From Smallanthus sonchifolius (lineage: Eukaryota; Streptophyta; Magnoliopsida; Asterales; Asteraceae): 64,000 nt of DNA. Below the pieces are notes generated by a model. The model saw only the letters and a list, made by a program, of their open reading frames with translations, made no database searches and was not told the origin of the DNA. This document shows positions 1 to 8,496 of this stretch, one piece after another. The first letter of the stretch is position 1, and each line of letters opens with the position of its first letter. The stretch is taken from the NCBI GenBank assembly GCA_023525975.1, contig CM042035.1, positions 26,028,001-26,092,000 on the forward strand, given 5' to 3'. Made by a program: the position numbers and the translations under genes.

Positions 1-346
1 CATCCGTTGATTATTATGCAAGTGGGCGTAACGAGTTTTTGTCAAAAAACGGTCAACGTACGTAAAGACTCGGGCGCGCGGGTCCGTGTCGGGGAACGCC
101 CGATCGCGGGAGACACACGTTTAGACGTCGAGTGGAACACGTGTGTCTTCATATACTAGTCAATTATTCTTACGCCCCGGGTGAGCGTGGGAATATGTTT
201 TGTACAAGGAAGTATAAGAACTAAACGCTCGCCGGCGGGTGACGCACGTGTTGACGTAAGGCGGAACGCGCGCGCAAGAGGAGAATGCAAGTAAAAATGA
301 GTCATGTGTGGAAGGGGATAAAGTAATAGAATGAAAGAATTATTTC
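1..346 (+). other. Partial 5S intergenic spacer (short type)
   Basis: The window opens inside a spacer, at the CATCCGTTGA segment just after the T-rich tract. It is the short type, lacking the CGGACG block, and has GGGG. It leads into 5S copy 1. Position 1 corresponds to 5020 in the second copy of a 5019-bp duplicated block. Confidence 0.9.
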
Positions 347-466
347 GGTTGCGATCATACCAGCACAAAAGCACCGGATCCCATCAGAACTCCGCAGTTA
401 AGTGTGCTTGGGTGAGAGTAGTACTAGGATGGGTGACCCCCTGAGAAGTCCTCGTGTTGCAACCCC
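347..466 (+). rRNA. 5S rRNA: 5S rRNA copy 1 (type III)
   Basis: Large-subunit 5S rRNA, transcribed by Pol III. Changes are T21A, C57T (box A), C67T and G98A. C67T leaves a U-G wobble with G108 in helix V. Next start 506 bp on (L, T8, GGGG). Confidence 0.95.
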
Positions 467-472
467 TTTTTT
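467..472 (+). terminator. Pol III terminator T6 after 5S copy 1
   Basis: Six T residues follow directly on the terminal CCCC of the gene, the standard Pol III stop signal. The same T6 follows every copy in the window. A second T run (T8 here, 479-486) lies six bases downstream and may act as a backup. Confidence 0.9.
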
Positions 473-478
473 AATTTA

Positions 479-486
479 TTTTTTTT
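479..486 (+). repeat. Length-variable T8/T9 run
   Basis: This mononucleotide tract is eight T in long spacers and eight or nine in short ones. In ten units of the right half (for example 45998-46005) it is broken by an A (TTTATTTT). It is one of three indel sites that explain unit length. Confidence 0.85.
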
Positions 487-522
487 ACTCTAAACAACGT
501 CATCCGTTGATTATTATGCAAG

Positions 523-528
523 CGGACG
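523..528 (+). repeat. CGGACG block, diagnostic 6-bp indel
   Basis: These six bases are present in long spacers and missing from short ones, where AAG runs straight into TGGGCG. Presence follows the gene upstream: types I and III have it, type II lacks it. Two type II genes with G108T (8378 and 14412) are the exceptions and look recombinant. Confidence 0.85.
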
Positions 529-540
529 TGGGTGTAACGA

Positions 541-556
541 GTTTTTGTCAAAAAAC
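541..556. repeat. AT hairpin GTTTTT/AAAAAC
   Basis: An inverted repeat of six bases with a four-base loop, just before the CpG-rich section. It appears unchanged in all spacers inspected. Function is unknown. Confidence 0.6.
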
Positions 557-575
557 GGTCAACGTACGTAAAGAC

Positions 576-609
576 TCGGGCGCGCGGGTCCGTTTCGGGG
601 AACGCCCGA
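576..609. repeat. Nested GC inverted repeats TCGGGCG/CGCCCGA and TCGGG/CCCGA
   Basis: TCGGGCG at 576-582 is the reverse complement of CGCCCGA at 603-609, and TCGGG at 595-599 can instead pair with CCCGA at 605-609. The compact 5-bp stem is kept in short spacers although the loop changes from GAACG to AACA. The longer pairing is weakened there (CACCCGA). Confidence 0.6.
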
Positions 610-617
610 TCGCGGGA

Positions 618-653
618 GACACACGTTTAGACGTCGAGTGGAACACGTGTGTC
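618..653. repeat. 9-bp inverted repeat GACACACGT/ACGTGTGTC
   Basis: GACACACGT (618-626) and ACGTGTGTC (645-653) are perfect reverse complements separated by 18 bases. A GACGTC palindrome sits in the loop and a CACGTG core overlaps the right arm (644-649). Units with TCTTC after the arm can extend the stem to 10 bp, while units with TCATC cannot. Confidence 0.65.
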
Positions 654-745
654 TTCTTATACTAGTCAATTATTCTTACGCCTCGGGTGAGCGTGGGAAT
701 ATGTTTTGTACAAGGAAGTATAAGAACTAAACGCTCGCCGGCGGG

Positions 746-767
746 TGACGCACGTGTTGACGTAAGG
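746..767 (+). promoter_or_regulatory. Tandem TGACG (as-1-like) element with embedded G-box core
   Basis: TGACG occurs at 746-750 and 758-762, 12 bp start to start, with CACGTG (751-756) between and TAAGG after. The 12-bp phasing and the flanks CAC and TAAGG are those of as-1/ocs-type sites bound by plant TGA bZIP factors, though the two half-sites are in swapped order. It lies at -107 to -86 from copy 2. Both TGACG motifs are present in every unit that holds this stretch. Binding is inferred, not shown. Confidence 0.5.
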
Positions 768-822
768 CGGAACGCGCGCGCAAGAGGAGAATGCAAGTAA
801 AAATGAGTCATGTGTGGAAGGG

Positions 823-829
823 GATAAAG
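823..829 (+). promoter_or_regulatory. TATA-like GATAAAG at -30 to -24
   Basis: Plant 5S genes usually have an AT-rich TATA-like element near -28, GC near -12 and C at -1. Here GATAAAG stands in the -28 region and C is at -1 (852), but -13/-12 is AA, so the GC dinucleotide is missing. The leader is nearly invariant; position -8 is A or G depending on the unit. Confidence 0.55.
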
Positions 830-901
830 TAATAGAATGAAAGAATTATTTCGGTTGCGATCATACCAGCACTAAAGCACCGGATCCCATCAGAACTCCG
901 C

Positions 902-916
902 AGTTAAGCGTGCTTG
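902..916 (+). promoter_or_regulatory. Internal control region box A (gene 50-64) in reference copy 2
   Basis: AGTTAAGCGTGCTTG, the box A that helps bind TFIIIA/TFIIIC. It matches the plant consensus here. C57T (copies 1, 8, 11, 20) and G60A (copy 36) alter it; the type II change G65A is one base outside. Confidence 0.8.
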
Positions 917-918
917 GG

Positions 919-924
919 CGAGAG
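919..924 (+). promoter_or_regulatory. Intermediate element (gene 67-72) in reference copy 2
   Basis: CGAGAG, between boxes A and C. Type III (C67T) and type IV (G70A) copies are changed inside this element. Confidence 0.7.
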
Positions 925-931
925 TAGTACT

Positions 932-949
932 AGGATGGGTGACCCCCTG
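932..949 (+). promoter_or_regulatory. Internal control region box C (gene 80-97) in reference copy 2
   Basis: AGGATGGGTGACCCCCTG, the main TFIIIA contact. C at 93 replaces the T common in plants. A80C (copy 90), G89A (copies 51, 54) and G97T (copy 56) alter it, and copy 17 has lost one C of the C5 run. Confidence 0.8.
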
Positions 950-1357
950 GGAAGTCCTCTTGTTGCAACCCCTTTTTTAATTTATTTTTTTTACTCTAAA
1001 CAACGTCATCCGTTGATTATTATGCAAGCGGACGTGGGTGTAACGAGTTTTTGTCAAAAAACGGTCAACGTACGTAAAGACTCGGGCGCGCGGGTCCGTG
1101 TCGGGAACGCCCGATCGCGGGAGACACACGTTTAGACGTCGAGTGGAACACGTGTGTCTTCTTATACTAGTCAATTATTCTTACGCCTCGGGTGAGCGTG
1201 GGAATATGTTTTGTACAAGGAAGTATAAGAACTAAACGCTCGCCGGCGGGTGACGCACGTGTTGACGTAAGGTGGAACGCGCGCGCAAGAGGAGAATGCA
1301 AGTAAAAATGAGTCATGTGTGGAAGGGGATAAAGTAATAGAATGAAAGAGTTATTTC

Positions 1358-1477
1358 GGTTGCGATCATACCAGCACTAAAGCACCGGATCCCATCAGAA
1401 CTTCACAGTTAAGCGTGCTTGAGCGAGAGTAGTACTAGGATGGGTGACCCCCTGGGAAGTCCTCGTGTTGCAACCCC
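1358..1477 (+). rRNA. 5S rRNA: 5S rRNA copy 3 (type II, reference for type II)
   Basis: Type II: C46T gives a G31-U46 wobble in helix III; G65A replaces the C14-G65 pair by C-A at the end of helix II. G108 is normal, so helix V is intact. Private G48A breaks C29-G48. Its spacer has AATTAA for AATTTA. Next start 500 bp on. Confidence 0.95.
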
Positions 1478-1857
1478 TTTTTTAATTAATTTTTTTTTAC
1501 TCTAAACAACGTCATCCGTTGATTATTATGCAAGTGGGCGTAACGAGTTTTTGTCAAAAAACGGTCAACGTACGTAAAGACTCGGGCGCGCGGGTCCGTG
1601 TCGGGAACACCCGATCGCGGGAGACACACGTTTAGACGTCGAGTGGAACACGTGTGTCATCTTATACTAGTCAATTATTCTTACGCCTCGGGTGAGCGTG
1701 GGAATATGTTTTGTACAAGGAAGTATAAGAACTAAACGCTCGCCGGCGGGTGACGCACGTGTTGACGTAAGGCGGAACGCGCGCGCAAGAGGAGAATGCA
1801 AGTAAAAATGAGTCATGTGTGGAAGGGGATAAAGTAATAGAATGAAAGAATTATTTC

Positions 1858-1977
1858 GGTTGCGATCATACCAGCACTAAAGCACCGGATCCCATCAGAA
1901 CTTCGCAGTTAAGCGTGCTTGAGCGAGAGTAGTACTAGGATGGGTGACCCCCTGGGAAGTCCTCGTGTTGCAACCCC
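1858..1977 (+). rRNA. 5S rRNA: 5S rRNA copy 4 (type II)
   Basis: C46T and G65A only. Next start 501 bp on (S, T9, GGGG). Confidence 0.95.
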
Positions 1978-2358
1978 TTTTTTAATTTATTTTTTTTTAC
2001 TCTAAACAACGTCATCCGTTGATTATTATGCAAGTGGGCGTAACGAGTTTTTGTCAAAAAACGGTCAACGTACGTAAAGACTCGGGCGCGCGGGTCCGTG
2101 TCGGGGAACGCCCGATCGCGGGAGACACACGTTTAGACGTCGAGTGGAACACGTGTGTCTTCATATACTAGTCAATTATTCTTACGCCCCGGGTGAGCGT
2201 GGGAATATGTTTTGTACAAGGAAGTATAAGAACTAAACGCTCGCCGGCGGGTGACGCACGTGTTGACGTAAGGCGGAACGCGCGCGCAAGAGGAGAATGC
2301 AAGTAAAAATGAGTCATGTGTGGAAGGGGATAAAGTAATAGAATGAAAGAATTATTTC

Positions 2359-2478
2359 GGTTGCGATCATACCAGCACAAAAGCACCGGATCCCATCAGA
2401 ACTTCGCAGTTAAGCGTGCTTGAGCGAGAGTATTACTAGGATGGGTGACCCCCTGGGAAGTCCTCGTGTTGCAACCCC
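2359..2478 (+). rRNA. 5S rRNA: 5S rRNA copy 5 (type II)
   Basis: C46T, G65A plus T21A and G75T. T21A is otherwise a type III mark, so the 5' end may come from a type III gene. Next start 500 bp on. Confidence 0.94.
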
Positions 2479-2858
2479 TTTTTTAATTTATTTTTTTTTA
2501 CTCTAAACAACGTCATCCGTTGATTATTATGCAAGTGGGCGTAACGAGTTTTTGTCAAAAAACGGTCAACGTACGTAAAGACTCGGGCGCGCGGGTCCGT
2601 GTCGGGAACACCCGATCGCGGGAGACACACGTTTAGACGTCGAGTGGAACACGTGTGTCATCTTATACTAGTCAATTATTCTTACGCCTCGGGTGAGCGT
2701 GGGAATATGTTTTGAACAAGGAAGTATAAGAACTAAACGCTCGCCGGCGGGTGACGCACGTGTTGACGTAAGGCGGAACGCGCGCGCAAGAGGAGAATGC
2801 AAGTAAAAATGAGTCATGTGTGGAAGGGGATAAAGTAATAGAATGAAAGAATTATTTC

Positions 2859-2978
2859 GGTTGCGATCATACCAGCACTAAAGCACCGGATCCCATCAGA
2901 ACTTCGCAGTTAAGCGTGCTTGAGCGAGAGTAGTACTAGGATGGGTGACCCCCTGGGAAGTCCTCGTGTTGCAACCCC
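2859..2978 (+). rRNA. 5S rRNA: 5S rRNA copy 6 (type II)
   Basis: C46T and G65A only. Next start 500 bp on, though this short spacer has GCCCG for the usual ACCCG. Confidence 0.95.
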
Positions 2979-3358
2979 TTTTTTAATTTATTTTTTTTTA
3001 CTCTAAACAACGTCATCCGTTGATTATTATGCAAGTGGGCGTAACGAGTTTTTGTCAAAAAACGGTCAACGTACGTAAAGACTCGGGCGCGCGGGTCCGT
3101 GTCGGGAACGCCCGATCGCGGGAGACACACGTTTAGACGTCGAGTGGAACACGTGTGTCTTCTTATACTAGTCAATTATTCTTACGCCTCGGGTGAGCGT
3201 GGGAATATGTTTTGTACAAGGAAGTATAAGAACTAAACGCTCGCCGGCGGGTGACGCACGTGTTGACGTAAGGTGGAACGCGCGCGCAAGTGGAGAATGC
3301 AAGTAAAAATGAGTCATGTGTGGAAGGGGATAAAGTAATAGAATGAAAGAGTTATTTC

Positions 3359-3478
3359 GGTTGCGATCATACCAGCACTAAAGTACCGGATCCCATCAGA
3401 ACTTCGCAGTTAAGCGTGCTTGAGCGAGAGTAGTACTAGGATGGGTGACCCCCTGGGAAGTCCTCGTGTTGCAACCCC
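3359..3478 (+). rRNA. 5S rRNA: 5S rRNA copy 7 (type II)
   Basis: C46T, G65A and C26T (hinge loop). Next start 501 bp on. Confidence 0.95.
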
Positions 3479-3859
3479 TTTTTTAATTTATTTTTTTTTA
3501 CTCTAAACAACGTCATCCGTTGATTATTATGCAAGTGGGCGTAACGAGTTTTTGTCAAAAAACGGTCAACGTACGTAAAGACTCGGGCGCGCGGGTCCGT
3601 GTCGGGGAACGCCCGATCGCGGGAGACACACGTTTAGACGTCGAGTGGAACACGTGTGTCTTCATATACTAGTCAATTATTCTTACGCCCCGGGTGAGCG
3701 TGGGAATATGTTTTGTACAAGGAAGTATAAGAACTAAACGCTCGCCGGCGGGTGACGCACGTGTTGACGTAAGGCGGAACGCGCGCGCAAGAGGAGAATG
3801 CAAGTAAAAATGAGTCATGTGTGGAAGGGGATAAAGTAATAGAATGAAAGAATTATTTC

Positions 3860-3979
3860 GGTTGCGATCATACCAGCACAAAAGCACCGGATCCCATCAG
3901 AACTCCGCAGTTAAGTGTGCTTGGGTGAGAGTAGTACTAGGATGGGTGACCCCCTGAGAAGTCCTCGTGTTGCAACCCC
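3860..3979 (+). rRNA. 5S rRNA: 5S rRNA copy 8 (type III)
   Basis: T21A, C57T, C67T, G98A, as copy 1. Next start 505 bp on (L, GGG). Confidence 0.95.
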
Positions 3980-4364
3980 TTTTTTAATTTATTTTTTTTA
4001 CTCTAAACAACGTCATCCGTTGATTATTATGCAAGCGGACGTGGGTGTAACGAGTTTTTGTCAAAAAACGGTCAACGTACGTAAAGACTCGGGCGCGCGG
4101 GTCCGTGTCGGGAACGCCCGATCGCGGGAGACACACGTTTAGACGTCGAGTGGAACACGTGTGTCTTCTTATACTAGTCAATTATTCTTACGCCTCGGGT
4201 GAGCGTGGGAATATGTTTTGTACAAGGAAGTATAAGAACTAAACGCTCGCCGGCGGGTGACGCACGTGTTGACGTAAGGTGGAACGCGCGCGCAAGAGGA
4301 GAATGCAAGTAAAAATGAGTCATGTGTGGAAGGGGATAAAGTAATAGAATGAAAGAGTTATTTC

Positions 4365-4484
4365 GGTTGCGATCATACCAGCACTAAAGTACCGGATCCC
4401 ATCAGAACTTCGCAGTTAAGCGTGCTTGAGCGAGAGTAGTACTAGGATGGGTGACCCCCTGGGAAGTCCTCGTGTTGCAACCGC
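4365..4484 (+). rRNA. 5S rRNA: 5S rRNA copy 9 (type II)
   Basis: C46T, G65A, C26T and C119G in the 3' tail beyond helix I. Next start 500 bp on. Confidence 0.94.
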
Positions 4485-4864
4485 TTTTTTAATTTATTTT
4501 TTTTTACTCTAAACAACGTCATCCGTTGATTATTATGCAAGTGGGCGTAACGAGTTTTTGTCAAAAAACGGTCAACGTACGTAAAGACTCGGGCGCGCGG
4601 GTCCGTGTCGGGAACGCCCGATCGCGGGAGACACACGTTTAGACGTCGAGTGGAACACGTGTGTCTTCTTATACTAGTCAATTATTCTTACGCCTCGGGT
4701 GAGCGTGGGAATATGTTTTGTACAAGGAAGTATAAGAACTAAACGCTCGCCGGCGGGTGACGCACGTGTTGACGTAAGGTGGAACGCGCGCGCAAGTGGA
4801 GAATGCAAGTAAAAATGAGTCATGTGTGGAAGGGGATAAAGTAATAGAATGAAAGAGTTATTTC

Positions 4865-4984
4865 GGTTGCGATCATACCAGCACTAAAGTACCGGATCCC
4901 ATCAGAACTTCGCAGTTAAGCGTGCTTGAGCGAGAGTAGTACTAGGATGGGTGACCCCCTGGGAAGTCCTCGTGTTGCAACCCC
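4865..4984 (+). rRNA. 5S rRNA: 5S rRNA copy 10 (type II)
   Basis: C46T, G65A and C26T, same as copy 7. Next start 501 bp on. Confidence 0.95.
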
Positions 4985-5365
4985 TTTTTTAATTTATTTT
5001 TTTTTACTCTAAACAACGTCATCCGTTGATTATTATGCAAGTGGGCGTAACGAGTTTTTGTCAAAAAACGGTCAACGTACGTAAAGACTCGGGCGCGCGG
5101 GTCCGTGTCGGGGAACGCCCGATCGCGGGAGACACACGTTTAGACGTCGAGTGGAACACGTGTGTCTTCATATACTAGTCAATTATTCTTACGCCCCGGG
5201 TGAGCGTGGGAATATGTTTTGTACAAGGAAGTATAAGAACTAAACGCTCGCCGGCGGGTGACGCACGTGTTGACGTAAGGCGGAACGCGCGCGCAAGAGG
5301 AGAATGCAAGTAAAAATGAGTCATGTGTGGAAGGGGATAAAGTAATAGAATGAAAGAATTATTTC

Positions 5366-5485
5366 GGTTGCGATCATACCAGCACAAAAGCACCGGATCC
5401 CATCAGAACTCCGCAGTTAAGTGTGCTTGGGTGAGAGTAGTACTAGGATGGGTGACCCCCTGAGAAGTCCTCGTGTTGCAACCCC
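5366..5485 (+). rRNA. 5S rRNA: 5S rRNA copy 11 (type III)
   Basis: T21A, C57T, C67T, G98A. Duplicate of copy 1 (offset 5019), including the GTTTCGGG spacer mark. Next start 506 bp on. Confidence 0.95.
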
Positions 5486-5871
5486 TTTTTTAATTTATTT
5501 TTTTTACTCTAAACAACGTCATCCGTTGATTATTATGCAAGCGGACGTGGGTGTAACGAGTTTTTGTCAAAAAACGGTCAACGTACGTAAAGACTCGGGC
5601 GCGCGGGTCCGTTTCGGGGAACGCCCGATCGCGGGAGACACACGTTTAGACGTCGAGTGGAACACGTGTGTCTTCTTATACTAGTCAATTATTCTTACGC
5701 CTCGGGTGAGCGTGGGAATATGTTTTGTACAAGGAAGTATAAGAACTAAACGCTCGCCGGCGGGTGACGCACGTGTTGACGTAAGGCGGAACGCGCGCGC
5801 AAGAGGAGAATGCAAGTAAAAATGAGTCATGTGTGGAAGGGGATAAAGTAATAGAATGAAAGAATTATTTC

Positions 5872-5991
5872 GGTTGCGATCATACCAGCACTAAAGCACC
5901 GGATCCCATCAGAACTCCGCAGTTAAGCGTGCTTGGGCGAGAGTAGTACTAGGATGGGTGACCCCCTGGGAAGTCCTCTTGTTGCAACCCC
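5872..5991 (+). rRNA. 5S rRNA: 5S rRNA copy 12 (type I)
   Basis: G108T only. Duplicate of copy 2. Next start 505 bp on. Confidence 0.96.
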
Positions 5992-6376
5992 TTTTTTAAT
6001 TTATTTTTTTTACTCTAAACAACGTCATCCGTTGATTATTATGCAAGCGGACGTGGGTGTAACGAGTTTTTGTCAAAAAACGGTCAACGTACGTAAAGAC
6101 TCGGGCGCGCGGGTCCGTGTCGGGAACGCCCGATCGCGGGAGACACACGTTTAGACGTCGAGTGGAACACGTGTGTCTTCTTATACTAGTCAATTATTCT
6201 TACGCCTCGGGTGAGCGTGGGAATATGTTTTGTACAAGGAAGTATAAGAACTAAACGCTCGCCGGCGGGTGACGCACGTGTTGACGTAAGGTGGAACGCG
6301 CGCGCAAGAGGAGAATGCAAGTAAAAATGAGTCATGTGTGGAAGGGGATAAAGTAATAGAATGAAAGAGTTATTTC

Positions 6377-6496
6377 GGTTGCGATCATACCAGCACTAAA
6401 GCACCGGATCCCATCAGAACTTCGCAGTTAAGCGTGCTTGAGCGAGAGTAGTACTAGGATGGGTGACCCCCTGGGAAGTCCTCGTGTTGCAACCCC
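6377..6496 (+). rRNA. 5S rRNA: 5S rRNA copy 13 (type II)
   Basis: C46T and G65A; duplicate of copy 3 but without G48A. Spacer keeps the AATTAA mark. Next start 500 bp on. Confidence 0.95.
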
Positions 6497-6876
6497 TTTT
6501 TTAATTAATTTTTTTTTACTCTAAACAACGTCATCCGTTGATTATTATGCAAGTGGGCGTAACGAGTTTTTGTCAAAAAACGGTCAACGTACGTAAAGAC
6601 TCGGGCGCGCGGGTCCGTGTCGGGAACACCCGATCGCGGGAGACACACGTTTAGACGTCGAGTGGAACACGTGTGTCATCTTATACTAGTCAATTATTCT
6701 TACGCCTCGGGTGAGCGTGGGAATATGTTTTGTACAAGGAAGTATAAGAACTAAACGCTCGCCGGCGGGTGACGCACGTGTTGACGTAAGGCGGAACGCG
6801 CGCGCAAGAGGAGAATGCAAGTAAAAATGAGTCATGTGTGGAAGGGGATAAAGTAATAGAATGAAAGAATTATTTC

Positions 6877-6996
6877 GGTTGCGATCATACCAGCACTAAA
6901 GCACCGGATCCCATCAGAACTTCGCAGTTAAGCGTGCTTGAGCGAGAGTAGTACTAGGATGGGTGACCCCCTGGGAAGTCCTCGTGTTGCAACCCC
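6877..6996 (+). rRNA. 5S rRNA: 5S rRNA copy 14 (type II)
   Basis: C46T and G65A only; duplicate of copy 4. Next start 501 bp on. Confidence 0.95.
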
Positions 6997-7377
6997 TTTT
7001 TTAATTTATTTTTTTTTACTCTAAACAACGTCATCCGTTGATTATTATGCAAGTGGGCGTAACGAGTTTTTGTCAAAAAACGGTCAACGTACGTAAAGAC
7101 TCGGGCGCGCGGGTCCGTGTCGGGGAACGCCCGATCGCGGGAGACACACGTTTAGACGTCGAGTGGAACACGTGTGTCTTCATATACTAGTCAATTATTC
7201 TTACGCCCCGGGTGAGCGTGGGAATATGTTTTGTACAAGGAAGTATAAGAACTAAACGCTCGCCGGCGGGTGACGCACGTGTTGACGTAAGGCGGAACGC
7301 GCGCGCAAGAGGAGAATGCAAGTAAAAATGAGTCATGTGTGGAAGGGGATAAAGTAATAGAATGAAAGAATTATTTC

Positions 7378-7497
7378 GGTTGCGATCATACCAGCACAAA
7401 AGCACCGGATCCCATCAGAACTTCGCAGTTAAGCGTGCTTGAGCGAGAGTATTACAAGGATGGGTGACCCCCTGGGAAGTCCTCGTGTTGCAACCCC
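7378..7497 (+). rRNA. 5S rRNA: 5S rRNA copy 15 (type II)
   Basis: C46T, G65A, T21A, G75T plus T79A. Duplicate of copy 5 with one further change next to box C. Next start 500 bp on. Confidence 0.94.
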
Positions 7498-7877
7498 TTT
7501 TTTAATTTATTTTTTTTTACTCTAAACAACGTCATCCGTTGATTATTATGCAAGTGGGCGTAACGAGTTTTTGTCAAAAAACGGTCAACGTACGTAAAGA
7601 CTCGGGCGCGCGGGTCCGTGTCGGGAACACCCGATCGCGGGAGACACACGTTTAGACGTCGAGTGGAACACGTGTGTCATCTTATACTAGTCAATTATTC
7701 TTACGCCTCGGGTGAGCGTGGGAATATGTTTTGAACAAGGAAGTATAAGAACTAAACGCTCGCCGGCGGGTGACGCACGTGTTGACGTAAGGCGGAACGC
7801 GCGCGCAAGAGGAGAATGCAAGTAAAAATGAGTCATGTGTGGAAGGGGATAAAGTAATAGAATGAAAGAATTATTTC

Positions 7878-7997
7878 GGTTGCGATCATACCAGCACTAA
7901 AGCACCGGATCCCATCAGAACTTCGCAGTTAAGCGTGCTTGAGCGAGAGTAGTACTAGGATGGGTGACCCCCTGGGAAGTCCTCGTGTTGCAACCCC
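7878..7997 (+). rRNA. 5S rRNA: 5S rRNA copy 16 (type II)
   Basis: C46T and G65A only; duplicate of copy 6. Next start 500 bp on; the spacer has GTGACGGG. Confidence 0.95.
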
Positions 7998-8377
7998 TTT
8001 TTTAATTTATTTTTTTTTACTCTAAACAACGTCATCCGTTGATTATTATGCAAGTGGGCGTAACGAGTTTTTGTCAAAAAACGGTCAACGTACGTAAAGA
8101 CTCGGGCGCGCGGGTCCGTGACGGGAACGCCCGATCGCGGGAGACACACGTTTAGACGTCGAGTGGAACACGTGTGTCTTCTTATACTAGTCAATTATTC
8201 TTACGCCTCGGGTGAGCGTGGGAATATGTTTTGTACAAGGAAGTATAAGAACTAAACGCTCGCCGGCGGGTGACGCACGTGTTGACGTAAGGTGGAACGC
8301 GCGCGCAAGTGGAGAATGCAAGTAAAAATGAGTCATGTGTGGAAGGGGATAAAGTAATAGAATGAAAGAGTTATTTC

Positions 8378-8496
8378 GGTTGCGATCATACCAGCACTAA
8401 AGCACCGGATCCCATCAGAACTTCGCAGTTAAGCGTGCTTGAGCGAGAGTAGTACTAGGATGGGTGACCCCTGGGAAGTACTCTTGTTGCAACCCC
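8378..8496 (+). rRNA. 5S rRNA: 5S rRNA copy 17 (type II/I chimera, 119 nt)
   Basis: 5' half is type II (C46T, G65A), 3' end is type I (G108T) and is followed by a long spacer, so an exchange between 65 and 108 is likely. One C of the C5 run at 91-95 is missing, which breaks box C, and C104A is private. Probably not functional. Next start 504 bp on (119-nt gene, L, GGG). Confidence 0.85.

Larger units (their letters stand above)
467..852 (+). other. Reference long intergenic spacer (386 bp)
   Basis: This spacer serves as the model for all others. In order it holds the T6 terminator, an AT-rich tract with T8, the optional CGGACG block (523-528), a GTTTTT/AAAAAC inverted repeat, a CpG-rich section with TCGGG/CCCGA and GACACACGT/ACGTGTGTC inverted repeats, the palindrome CGCCGGCG (736-743), a tandem TGACG element, a CG run (773-781) and an AT-rich leader. 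No gene is present. A substitution peculiar to this spacer and to the one after copy 11 is G593T (GTTTCGGG for GTGTCGGG). Confidence 0.85.
853..972 (+). rRNA. 5S rRNA: 5S rRNA copy 2 (type I, reference copy)
   Basis: Model for type I. 5S rRNA joins the central protuberance of the large ribosomal subunit with uL5 and uL18. The 120 nt run from GGTTGCGATC to GCAACCCC. Helix I pairs 1-6 (GGTTGC) with 113-118 (GCAACC). Helix III pairs 28-32 with 45-51 with C49 and A50 bulged. Boxes A, IE and C match plant sequence. The type I change G108T replaces the C67-G108 pair at the end of helix V by C-U. The start is set by C at -1 and by helix I, the end by the T6 run. No other gene change. Next start 505 bp on (L, T8, GGG). 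Expression cannot be judged from sequence. Confidence 0.96.
1..3358 (+). repeat. Higher-order repeat A, copy 1 (5019-bp period)
   Basis: Matches 5020-8377 unit for unit, including the type order III, I, II, II, II, II. Rare markers shared are T21A+G75T (copies 5 and 15) and the AATTAA spacer variant (after copies 3 and 13). Private differences are G48A in copy 3 and T79A in copy 15. Confidence 0.8.
5020..8377 (+). repeat. Higher-order repeat A, copy 2
   Basis: Second copy of the block, ten units downstream. Part of it (6877-9001) recurs at 12911-15036 (offset 6034, twelve units), carrying the extra marker GTGACGGG (8118, 14152). Another part (5366-6876) recurs at 9888-11398 (offset 4522, nine units). 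Confidence 0.8.

Noticed and set aside
240..256. TGACG/CACGTG motifs as chance matches
   Set aside because: Not dismissed: single motifs could be chance, but the paired 12-bp spacing with the as-1 flanks kept in all units led me to report it as a finding with moderate confidence.
156..374. Minus-strand ORFs of 64-79 codons recurring in many units
   Set aside because: They read through the spacer and part of the gene on the opposite strand. Substitutions fall in all codon positions and frames break in many units. Not proteins.
618..653. Inverted repeat as a bacterial-type terminator or riboswitch
   Set aside because: No T run follows the stem and the context is a eukaryotic Pol III spacer.
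402..665. Plus-strand ORFs of 71-87 codons recurring in most units
   Set aside because: They begin inside the 5S gene and run into the spacer. They recur only because the DNA repeats, and lengths change with each 1-bp or 6-bp indel. No recognisable domain or coding signal.
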